64,000 bases of DNA from Seminavis robusta. Lineage: Eukaryota; Bacillariophyta; Bacillariophyceae; Naviculales; Naviculaceae. The stretch lies in contig CAICTM010000216.1 in the NCBI GenBank assembly GCA_903772945.1, positions 26,067-90,066 on the forward strand, written 5' to 3'. Made by a program: the position numbers and the translations under genes. This document shows positions 9,438 to 19,300 of the stretch, piece by piece. The notes under the pieces are model-generated. The model saw nothing but the letters and a program-made list of their open reading frames with translations, was not told the DNA's origin and did not search any database. Numbering within the stretch: the stretch's first letter is position 1; each line of letters starts with the position of its first letter.

Positions 9438-12283
9438 CTACGAGTATTTGGACTTTGAACGCTTCGTCTTCTTCTTTTTGCTCCTCCGTGTGGATTGCCG
9501 CAGTATTCTCTCCAAATCTGGTGCCGGTATGGGAGGTCTTGGCTTGATTCCGTTGTTCACAAAAGATTGCACGAATTGTTCTGGCACTGCGCTCAGCGCC
9601 TCCGCCACTACTTTGCTCGAACTCTCTTCGAAATCACTGAAAGCCGCAAACCGGCAAATGTCTCTGGAGATCGGGACCCCATTTGAGTGTTGAAGTTTGG
9701 CGCTGCCATCTTCAAAGAAGTTCGTGAAAGCCTCAAAGTTACCCAAACCCACTCCAATAATAACTACTGACATTGGGGCATCTTCTGCAGCAGTGCAAAG
9801 GGAGTCAACAGCCTCCTGCACGTCATAAACAGCGCCGGCCGTCAGAATGCACAAAATGCTGTAGCAGTGACGATTTTGCGACTGCTCAATGGATTTGAAC
9901 ATGGCCTTCTCAAGGATGGGTTTAATGTTGGCTCCTTCGCTGGGATAGTGGGTTATGTGCTCTCCAAAGAAGTTTTCGTACTGATCCAACAAACCATTCG
10001 CTCCGATACCCACACCATCTCCGATGTTGAACACATCTTGTTCCTCCTCATCAATGATTCCTCCAAATCCCCAAATGTTGAACTCTTTTCGCGTGTTGTA
10101 GCTCTCGCAAATGACTCCCACTTTGTGAATGGCTGCTTGGTAGTCGTTCAACCAAAGCTGACTGCGAAAATGCAGCCCAGTTTCATCTGTGTATTCTCCA
10201 TTGGCCATACTGCAGTCAACCGCGATGGTGAGATCAATTTCGCAACCACCACAGACAAATTCCAGCAGGCTGGGAATCTGCACAATGTGCGCCTTGAGAA
10301 CCTTCAAGCATCCGGCCTTTCTTTGCTTGCTACCACGAAACATCTTTTTCTCTTCTCGATAAATGTTCAGAGTGGGAATACCGTGCTCGCTACCATGGAC
10401 CAAGTTACGTACGGTGGTTTCCACAAAGCCCAACGCGTTGTCATCGGCGAACTTGTTCCAATCCCACAGGGTGATTTTGATTTGGTTAAAGATATCCCCG
10501 TGACATAGCTGAGGCACTGGCAGCCGAACCAAAGCCCACGTCGGATTGTCGTCGTCCATGAGCACTTCGCTCTTGAAGATTGTCTCCCAAGTGACCCCAT
10601 CTTCTTCCAATCGCTCAATGTTGAAGTATGGATCATTCTTATCCAAACCATCCACTGCGGGCATTTCCTGCGCCGAGAACCGCAAGGCCACAATTTCCCT
10701 TGCTTCGCTGATTTCTCGTCCCGATATGTAGAGTTGAGATCTGCCCCCTTGTCCTAAAGCCCGTGCCATAGTACAGCCAGCACTGCCCATCAATTCACCG
10801 AGTGTAAACACGAATCCCCCTAGATAATCATGCTCGCGTAGGTCGGTGGCGTACTTTAGATCTTCATCGTAGACCCGAATCAGGTAGGTTTGTTCTTCCT
10901 GAAACAGAAAATCTAGCCGGAGCGTGTGCTCGAATCTGGGACTATTGCTGCCTCGTACAACTTCGGTACGTCCAATCTCCAACTCTTGTCGTGAAGGTAA
11001 TGGCGACGGCCTGTCACTGTCTACGCCTGTCCCGACATAACCATTTGGTACCTGCACAGAATGGACATCATTAATTAGCGGGGCCAACACTGTTGCTTTC
11101 GTGGATTGCTCGCGACAATCAACTTACCGCCCATACTACAGCAAAGGCGTCTGCCAAGGCAAAACTGCGAGGGAGTAGGCACGTGAGTACAAGTTCAGTT
11201 GCCGTGCATGCATTTTCGACATTTGTTCGACAGCTGGTTCAACACAAGAAGCCATCGCGTACCTATCCTTTTGCGGCAGATTCTTGCATTCCACGTGTAG
11301 ATCAATTTTGATGACGGGAGATGTAATACGAGTCTCCCAGGCCAATCGATTATCACGCACCACACGACGACGAGCCAAGTTGGTCAATGTTCCGGGCAAA
11401 CCGACAGCACCCTTCAATGTGTTACCGACCAAGTTGATTGTAGTACCAGGGAAATCAGTCACGAGACCCACACCTCCCTTGGCGACGAGACGACCGACAC
11501 CGACAGCACCCTTGGTTGTGGCCAGGGTACCCTTGACTCCTACGATGCGTCGTGAACATTTTCCCGGCAATGAATGAGAAAATGCGAGTGCTGTTGTAAT
11601 CCGTCAAATCCATTCCGTGGGGACTTACCAAGTTTCTATAGTAGAAGAGAAAAGCCAAGGGCGGGAATAACGCAGAGTGAGGCCACTGGGTCCACTACCC
11701 ACACACACTGCACTTCATAGTAAGTACTGGTATGACCAACTTACTGCTCCAGCCAATGTACCCTTCACACCAAGCTTTGCACCTGTACCAATACCCTTGA
11801 CTCCTAACTTGGCTCCGGCTCCAATACCTTTTGCTCCCAAACGAGCTCCCGTCAGGGTAGATTTGACTCCCAACTACACGAGATAAAGAACAAGAAGGAG
11901 TATACGGAAATTAGCTTGAGCAATCCGCGAATATCTGTCTGCAAGGCACTGAAACTACAAAATAAGCTTACCTTGGCAGCTTTGGCCGTTCCAGAGGCTG
12001 TTCCTTTCGCCACAAACTAGGATTCGATTCAAGGCAGCGATTATGTATATATTGAGTCAGAACAAGATTATCCAAGCCATTCAATAACAACGCCAACAGA
12101 CACGCACACAAAACTCACCTGCGCCGCATTTCCGACTCCCTTCATGGCTCCACCAGGCAAAGCAGTGCTATTCTTGACGGCTCCTTTCAGACCTCCTTTA
12201 AATCCCTTGGCGCCGCGGGCCACGGAGGATCGCATGGATCCTCGTTTGGTGTCATCATTGAATGTCACGGACGGCTGCGCCAT
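9438..12283 (-). CDS. copine-like protein (C2-C2-vWA) with Lys/Gly repeat N-terminus
   Basis: The seven-exon model, read on the minus strand, is 12283-12119, 12016-11972, 11873-11745, 11635-11629, 11539-11263, 11164-11128 and 11051-9438. It gives 757 residues with all introns GT-AG and phases consistent. Residues 1-165 are built from short basic repeats around GAKLGVKG (variants GAKGIGAG, KGTLAGA, VARGAKGFKG), possibly an amphipathic membrane-binding region. Two C2 domains follow: the first starts at IDLHVECKNLPQKD, and the second has the Asp pair in GLDKNDPYF expected for calcium binding. The C-terminal copine/vWA domain carries AVDCSMANG at the MIDAS position and GANIKPILEKAM, and ends in a Lys/Arg-rich tail. 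Copines bind phospholipid in response to calcium and recruit partners to membranes. The fourth exon is only 7 nt. Confidence 0.82.
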
Positions 12284-13366
12284 GGTCAATCAGTTAAATA
12301 ATGTTGCGTGATACTAGTATTCAACCGCACCGAACTTCGAATGCTATGCAGATTGCTCCCTCCCTCTCTCTCTCTTTTCTTTGTCTCGCGCAATCTCAGT
12401 CGTTCCTTTGGATCAAACAATCACTGATCGAAGGGATAGACTCGACTCGACTCGACTCGACTCGTGGGGGTAGCTCTAGTAGTGTTGCCTTTGCTTGTCC
12501 CGGACTCTGCTGTCAGATGGATACCCAAACCTCGGTCTCGCCCTGACCTTCGTTTGTCGGATCCCTTACTTCTTCTCTGCTGATGCTTACAAGACTGCCT
12601 CTTCGAGATGCTTGTCCTTTCGACGAATTTCCATGCAACAATGTTACGTGCGGTACGGTACGCTGTAGTGGACGCTGGTACAGCTGGTACTTTGTTGCGT
12701 GTTGTTGTTTGGGGGTCGTGCCCGTGACCGGCTCAAAGGGAGTAAGAAGCCTAACTGGCTTATTAGATCCCTGTCTCTCGACGACGACGCTCTCTGAGGA
12801 CAACCTTTGCTTCCTGCCGCTTGACAAAATGAAGCAACCTTTGGAGATACCAGAAGCACTCCTTGCAACTTGCAAGCAAGGGAGAAGGACGTTGCTTGCA
12901 CAAGGTTGGATCGATCCGACTTCTGGGAGAATTGTGCATTTCAGTACCTTGGCGGGTGAACTGGAGATCAACACGCACCCCGAGAGGCAAACATGATGCA
13001 AAACAAATCTATTAGCTAGCTAGCAGGACGGCATGGGCTGGCTGTCAGGGCGGCCTACACTCTCACGTAGAGTGAGATACTGAAGGAGATCAGAGGCAGA
13101 GGGGTCCAGCCCTTGAGTGCTATCACGCACCCTGAGCAATGGGGAATGTTTTGTGAATGGCTATCCCAGCCAGGGACAATGTAGTCCAAAAGCACACGGC
13201 AGGCCTAGCTAGTGGTTGGGCCATGGCTTAGCCCAGAAGAAGGGGGAAACTGACACATGTTGGAATAAAATGAACTATGAATGACGATTGTTTTTCAAGC
13301 TGCTCTTACCCCACCAGCATACACATTTTTGCAACCTCAAGCACTTCAGGTTATACCGTACGGTTC
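12284..13366. other. intergenic with microsatellite; small frame of doubtful status
   Basis: No firm gene. A plus-strand frame reaching 12996 contains a protein-like stretch from an ATG at 12830 (MKQPLEIPEALL and on, 55 residues), but no homology is recognised and the opposite strand is equally open. The copine promoter lies at the left end. Confidence 0.3.
12439..12464. repeat. GACTC pentanucleotide microsatellite
   Basis: About five head-to-tail copies of GACTC lie about 155 bp upstream of the copine start codon. Confidence 0.9.
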
Positions 13367-13882
13367 TTAGATCCACCCAAGCTCCGTCATGGCATAGAAA
13401 TCATTCCAGATCTTCTTCACACTCACAATTTTGTAATCATCATCCAAAAGCGCCCAATAGGCATAATCCGAAATTGTTGTCATGTTGGTTGGTGGGAAGG
13501 GCATTCCCTCTCCAGTATGGGTGGCAGTTATGGTAGCTGCATAGACAATGGCATTGTCTTCTTCGTCATAGCCAATATCTCGCGCATCGACCGAGAATCC
13601 AACCAACGGACCATTCCCAACAAAGGACCACCAGTCACAGTATCCCTGCCAAGTGGTGACGTTGACCAATGCCAAACCTTGGTGGCTGAATTCGGCACCT
13701 TCCACAGTGGAGTCTTCATCCAAGCCCATGGCATTATCACAGTCAATGATGGACTTCATGGCAGCTTCGATTGCATCGGCATCGTAGGCGTAGTCTCCCG
13801 AAGATTCGTCGGGGAAGTCCTCGCCAATGGCACTGGCCAAGATACCCAAAAACACAAGGGCGATCATCTCGTAAAAACGCAT
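13367..13882 (-). CDS. secreted NTF2/SnoaL-like protein
   Basis: This single-exon gene of 171 residues starts at an ATG at 13882 (the frame upstream opens only with TTG). Residues 1-18 (MRFYEMIALVFLGILASA) form a signal peptide. The mature part has helices followed by strands in the order of a cone-shaped NTF2-like fold: AMKSIIDCDNAM, GLALVNVTTWQGYCDWW, IVYAATITATHTGEG, and YKIVSVKKIWNDFYAMTELGW. Proteins of this small secreted family are common in diatoms. Whether it is a ligand-binding or an enzymatic SnoaL-like protein cannot be told, and the two cysteines could pair. The destination is the secretory route or extracellular space. Confidence 0.7.
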   Translation of the reverse strand: MRFYEMIALVFLGILASAIGEDFPDESSGDYAYDADAIEAAMKSIIDCDNAMGLDEDSTVEGAEFSHQGLALVNVTTWQGYCDWWSFVGNGPLVGFSVDARDIGYDEEDNAIVYAATITATHTGEGMPFPPTNMTTISDYAYWALLDDDYKIVSVKKIWNDFYAMTELGWI

Positions 13883-15232
13883 CTTTCTTTTCTTTTTTTC
13901 TTTCAATACAACAGGATACGGTAGATATGGACACCAAAAGGGCTTGGGTGTTGAGACGAGAGCTCAGATGAGATAAATGAGGTCATGGGACTTCACACAA
14001 ATTTGGCGGCAAGGCAGTAAATTTGGTGGCAAACCTCGAAATGGATCCTGGCTATTACGTCAGTCTTCTGGTTCAACAGCTCTCTAACCGTTACTCTGCC
14101 AGCTATTAATAGACACTTTCTGAAAATAGATTTACGGAAGGCTTCTACCTTCTACTGAGTGGTACGTGACTGTACTATGACAATGTGACCAATAAAACAG
14201 CTACTGTACTGAGTACGACTGTACTCTACGACTGTACTAGCTAGCTGAGAATGCAGTAACGCAGCTCCTTGAGCAAATTGATATTAAATCCTTCTTCTCT
14301 TTCTTTGAAAAGTATAAGACTGTCTCTTAAACCTTACTAACAAAGGCGGTCTTATGATGTTTTTCTCAGACAGAAGGGGGTCTTATTACTACGAGCAGCT
14401 TCGATTTTAATAATTCAAACGCGTGCCGGCATTTCTGCTACAGTTCTACTAGAGCTCGTGTAGAAGTGTACTGAAAAGAGTGGCGCGCGTTTGAATCAAT
14501 AAAATCGAAGCTGCCTGTAGCTAGTATTGGGAACCGGTAGAAGTCATATGCTCCAGAGTAATAGGTCTTACAGCAGGACTCTAATTCCGTCAAGCCTTTC
14601 CGCCCAAGCCCGAAAGACAAAAACCGGTACTAAAGGCCTTACAGCCGTACCGGTACCGGTACAGTACCGTACGACTGTACCTCCCGGTACCGTACGAAGT
14701 ACGAAGTACAAGAGTACATGTAATGGTACAAGCACTTGGCACTTCCTCAGCACCACCAAGTGTTGAGAAAGACGACAGGAAGTGAAGGTTGGTTGAGAGC
14801 AGGGAAGTTAGACTGGACTACCTACAAAAGCGGGCTCGGGCAACATTTTATTGAACAAGTAGTGGATTCGACAATCCAGGCATTGGAGCGATTTGTCTTT
14901 CCGGCACTTGAATAATGCAGCTAATAATGTTGACACCAAGGCCCCTGTCGCGCGGTCGCGACATGATTGAGTTGCTGAGGGAAGCCCGCAAACCGTTGCT
15001 GAACAATGAAGGCAAAAAGAAAGCCAGGCAGGGGGCATTCCACGGCACGGAAGGAGGCCAATCAAGCTGAATTTGACAGCAAAATGGAAGACATTTGATG
15101 GTACCAGTAACGAATACAGTGTAGCTTATCAGCAAAAGATGGATGATTGTCTCACTGAACGCAAAAGAGTATCCGCAAACAGAGAATCAGCAAAAACAAG
15201 GAACGCAGCAACACAGTCTTCCAGCAAAAGGC
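13883..15232. other. long intergenic stretch with hairpin and GTAC/TACCGGTA runs
   Basis: No coding frame is supported. It contains repeated ACGACTGTAC units near 14211-14240, the long inverted repeat described separately, and a dense run of TACCGGTA and CCGTACG palindromes at about 14640-14700. Confidence 0.5.
14395..14514. repeat. 120-bp near-perfect inverted repeat (long hairpin)
   Basis: The left arm starts at 14395 with GCAGCTTCGATTTTA. The right arm ends at 14514 and its reverse complement begins with the same GCAGCTTCGATTTTA. The outer 34 bases of each arm match at all but a few positions, and partial pairing continues inward through TTCTAC/GTAGAA near the centre. The whole unit folds on itself. 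It could be a very short MITE, or if transcribed a small-RNA precursor. No target-site duplication is clear. Confidence 0.75.
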
Positions 15233-15312
15233 TGATGAGGGAGGGATTCGAACCCTCGCCAATGAAGACAACGGCCTTAACGTTGCGCCTTAGACCGCTC
15301 GGCCACCTCACC
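15233..15312 (-). tRNA. tRNA-Leu (anticodon AAG)
   Basis: The 80-nt class II tRNA is on the minus strand. The acceptor stem GGTGAGG pairs with CCTCATC (one G-T wobble) and the D stem is GCC/GGC. The anticodon stem CAACG/CGTTG closes the 7-base loop TTAAGGC, giving anticodon AAG. An 11-nt variable region follows, then T arm GAGGG-TTCGAAT-CCCTC. There is no intron and no encoded CCA. A TTTT run a few bases downstream (15226-15229 on the plus strand as AAAA) fits an RNA polymerase III terminator. Confidence 0.95.
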
Positions 15313-16335
15313 TTCTGTTGCTGTAAACTTCGATAAATTTAGCTTATACATACATGCAACGCTATCAACTTCACAAAGGATCAGGTCTAATCATCAGATC
15401 TTGCCTCGTCGGTTGTGCGCACCAACACAAAAGACTGCATGTATTCATCACTCTTCTGACAGAGCAAGATCCGTCTGCAACTCCGCCTACGGTACCATAC
15501 AGTACGCCTCTGCGACCAACTTCAGCTACATGGTACGTTGCGAAATGGCTCTATCTGACGCTTTGCGGTGCGCTCAGAGTACCAGTAGCTATGTACACAG
15601 ACTTTGTGGAGGACAAACTACAGTAGTTGTTGCCGAAGTCAGCTGCTTTCCAACTCCGACAGGCAAGTGAATGCACTTACTTGCAATGCTGACTGCAACG
15701 GCTACTGGATCCTCCCGCCAACCCCCCAGGAACGCAGAACTTATTTCTGCTCGCAAAACTACAAGACGTGCCACTCCCAGAAGGTAAGCCCCGCCCAGGG
15801 AAGGCGCGTCACGACTCCGCTTTCCGCTTTTCGTGCGGTGCTGGTGGGTACACTGAAATTCTCACGTGCTTTGATTGCGCTTTCCAATAGGGCATTACTG
15901 CGAGTCAGTCATGACATGTAGCTACGTAGCCGTGACTGTGGAAAGCATGCCAGTTGGATCTACGGAGACCCTCGCTCAGCAACCCAACAACACGTGCACA
16001 GAGCTTTTTGGAAGTTGCACTGGGCAATATCTGAATAACCATGACTCCTGCGCCGACCTCAACTGTGTTGGAGATGAAGCCTACAAGCAATGCGTCGAAC
16101 CTCAAGGTGGGTACTAAAAGAGCCACAACAATGGATCCGACGGTAACGACAACGATGGATACATGAACCGTACATGTAGAGCATCTCGGGACTGATTGGC
16201 ACTTTGCGACACTGTTGTGCTGCAGTATTAAGCGTTTAGCGTAGGCGATAAAATCAAAGGAAATAGCAGATGATGATACTTGCAAATCACTGGCATCCAT
16301 GGAAACTCACAAAGGAAGGAAGGAACTCACAGGTT
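15313..16335. other. intergenic with a possible Cys-rich exon
   Basis: The stretch lies between the tRNA and the 3' end of the cyclase gene. Apart from the Cys-rich segment listed separately, nothing is supported as coding. Confidence 0.35.
15890..16117 (+). CDS. possible last exon of a Cys-rich protein (uncertain)
   Basis: The frame ending at the TAA at 16115-16117 reads like real protein, with regularly spaced cysteines: HYCESVMTC, NNTCTELFGSCTGQY, DSCADLNCVGDEAYKQC. An AG at 15888-15889 could be its splice acceptor. A second Cys-rich segment lies upstream at about 15670-15780 (CNADCNGYW, YFCSQNYKTCHSQ) and ends at a good donor, CAGAAG|GTAAGC. However, the phases of that donor and this acceptor do not agree, so the segments may be remnants of a decayed secreted or cell-surface protein. 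No family was recognised. Confidence 0.3.
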   Translation, partial: GHYCESVMTCSYVAVTVESMPVGSTETLAQQPNNTCTELFGSCTGQYLNNHDSCADLNCVGDEAYKQCVEPQGGY

Positions 16336-19300
16336 TTACCGCTCAGCTTCAGATTCGGAGGATGAGTCCTCGTCAAGGAGAGCGCTCAGTTCTTCGGCAA
16401 AGGTGTGCCCCCCTAGCAGTCCTTGCAATTCTTCTCTGCGCTGTGATCCTCGCCTCATAAGCATGTCCACATTAGACTGTCGCTTTTCTTGTTTGACAAA
16501 GTACATGTCCATCGCTTTCATGTTCTTCGGCGCTATTTTGCCTCGGTGTACACAAGGGACCTGGGAGATACACGATAAAGCGATATGTGAGCGGCATGCT
16601 GACAAAATTTTGGCGTTGTGATGGGTGGCACGCAATTTCCTTGACGTTACCTGATCCTTCACCAGTTGGTATGTACTCTCGGATATATTGATGAACCCCG
16701 GTTCACTCGTTTGCTCGCACCTGGCCGCGACATTGACTGGATCCCCCCAGATATCTGACGCCAAAGGAAAACATTAGTGTCCTCATCATGCTGCCAATCC
16801 TACAAGCCATTCGGCCAACCCATTCGGCAACTCAAAACAAGACGATCACTCACCGTATGCGAACTTCCTTATTCCAACGACCCCAGCCACAACACTTCCT
16901 GTGTTGATTCCGATTCGAATATCAAAGTACGTTGTGCCAACAGCGGCTCTTCTGTGTTTCATTCCTGCAACAAAGAAGATCATGTCCTTTGCCGCTGCAA
17001 TCATCTTGCGTGGACTTTCAGGATCGGGGACAGGAAGCCCCGCGGCTGGCATTCGCAGGAAGGAGCGTGAGTGAACGAACTACTTTCAGAGGGCTATCGG
17101 CGCGATCGTCCTTCGTTCTCACTTACCGCACATATAGGCATCGCCTATGGTTTTGATTTTCTCGACGCCGTGGCTGGCAACGATCTCATCCATAGCGCCA
17201 AAGTACTCATCCAAAAGCTTCACTAGGTCTTCGGGTGACATGTTTTGTGAAAGCACAGAAAAATTCACAATGTCGGAGAACAAAATCGTGACATTTGAGA
17301 AGCGACGAGCCGGAGATTTGTCGTTGAGCTTCAGCTCATTGGCAATCTGTCGCGGCAGAATGTTCAGAAGAAGCTCATCGGAGCGAACCTTCTCCGCCTC
17401 CAGTTCCTGCTTTTGGCGTTCAATAGCAGCCGTTCGTTCCTTGACTTTTTGCTCCAATCTATCATAGAGGAGTGCATTGTGGATTGAAATGGCAATTTGG
17501 CCCGACAGAAGATTCAGAAGTGCTGTTCGTTCCTCTGTGAAGGCACCTGAAATCAAAGTGTTTTGTAGGTACACAACTGCGAGTAGTTTTCCGCGAAGAA
17601 CAATCGGAGAACAAAGTATGGAACGTGGGCCATTCGCCTGAATGTATGGATCCTGCCCGAATGTTTCGTCATTGGCTCCGCTATCCAGCACGATTGTCTC
17701 GTTGACACGAGCCACGTAGCTAACCACTGACTGAGGGAGCGTTTCCAGTGACTTGATAGGAATGTTTTGTAGGACCGAGCTCACGTCCCTACCGAGATCA
17801 CGTTCTGCTTGGAGAAAGAGTTGATCCTTTTCTGCAAGAAGGAGGCAACCCCGGTCGGCACCAGCATTCTCGATTAGCACCGCCATGAGTGACTTTAGCA
17901 GTTTGCCAAGAGCAATATCACCTTGAATGGCTGTCGCTGACTTCATGACAGAGAACATGTCCAGATACTGGCTGCTGCCATATGTTGATGACAAGGTGCT
18001 GGAGTAAATGCTTAGGTGTTCCGGGTACCGCTGGACAAGTTGCTGGCATTTGGCCAGTGCACCCCACTTGGCATACGCTCTGTAAGCTTCCATCAAAAAG
18101 GACTTTCCCGCTTCAACAAGCTCAATTTCCAATAAGCATTCCGCTGCTAGTTCATTCGCCAATGCCAAGTCGTTCAAGAACCCATGCTCAGAAGCCCCCG
18201 CCACTGATTGCTTGTACATCTTAACTGCAAGCCTGATATCGCTATTCACCCTAGCTTTCTCCGCCTCCACAAGATTCCACTTGTGGAGGAAGTTCATGGG
18301 AGCATCAGACGACCACTTTTCCATCGCTTTCTGATTTGTCGTCACTCGTTCAAGAAGCTCTTCTTTCCGCTCCGGCGAACGCCTTGTCTGAGCAAGGCAA
18401 AGCAACGAATTGATGAAATTGAAAGAAGTATTCTCAAGCTTTGCTAGTACAGCAGAGAGCCTTGCTTCGGTTTCGCTACTGCAGCTTTCCGCCGTGTCAT
18501 ATTTTCCAAACAGGTAACAAAGGATCATCTTGTTGAAATAAACAAAGAAACAAGCAGTATTGTCTTTGGCTGCAATGTGCCTTGGAAGCATCTCAACTTC
18601 GTTGTACGCTGATCCAACCAGCTTACAGGGATCGTCACTGCGACCAGCCAGATTCAGCACGGCTTGATGGTATATTTGGTTGAAGTTGTAGTTGGTTTCC
18701 TGCGCAAAGCTCTTCATCAGGGACGAATAATCTTCGATCTCCGTCTCGAGTCCTTCCAAAGGTTGGCCCGAGAGATACTGGTGAATGCAGTAAATGTTGG
18801 CGTTGATACAGAGGTACTCGATTGCTCCCGTTTCTAGGCCGACATGGATCGAGAAGATGAGCGGCTGAAAGGTTTCGCGGATGTGCCTACTCCAGTGGAC
18901 GATGAGTGCGTAGTGTGGTGTATAGATCTGAGCCAGCCAATCCTTCGCGTTGAATTTGTCCATCACCTTTATCCCGAGGTCTCCAAACTCGTGGGCGCGT
19001 TGCATGTCCCCAACCACGCCCGATAATATCACCCCGAACGTCCCGTAAGCAAATGAAGAAACTTCCGTGTTTCCGTACAAGACGGACAGTTCCACCGACT
19101 TGAACACGATTAATGGAAAGAGCTCAGCCCGAGCCCAGTACACGGAAGAGTTAATGTCTGCAATGAGCTTCAGCGATGCCACTTTCCCAGGGTCTTGCAT
19201 CAGAGGAAGATGCAAAAGTGTTTCAGTCGACTTGTTTTCGAGCAAGCCCAAGACCTTTCCCAGTTCAGCCACGGTATTCTCTTGTGTGGGCTCAGGAAAG

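Noticed and set aside
9867-10508. 213-codon plus-strand frame inside the copine gene
   Set aside because: It lies fully antisense to well-conserved copine domains.
12439-12464. GACTC repeat as a regulatory element of the copine gene
   Set aside because: Position near the promoter is suggestive, but a simple microsatellite needs no function to explain it.
12513-13001. Overlapping open frames on both strands upstream of the copine gene
   Set aside because: Neither shows a family motif or clear start context; only the short plus-strand tail from 12830 looks at all protein-like.
13277-13924. 215-codon plus-strand frame over the secreted NTF2-like gene
   Set aside because: The minus strand has a signal peptide and an NTF2-like order; the plus frame has neither.
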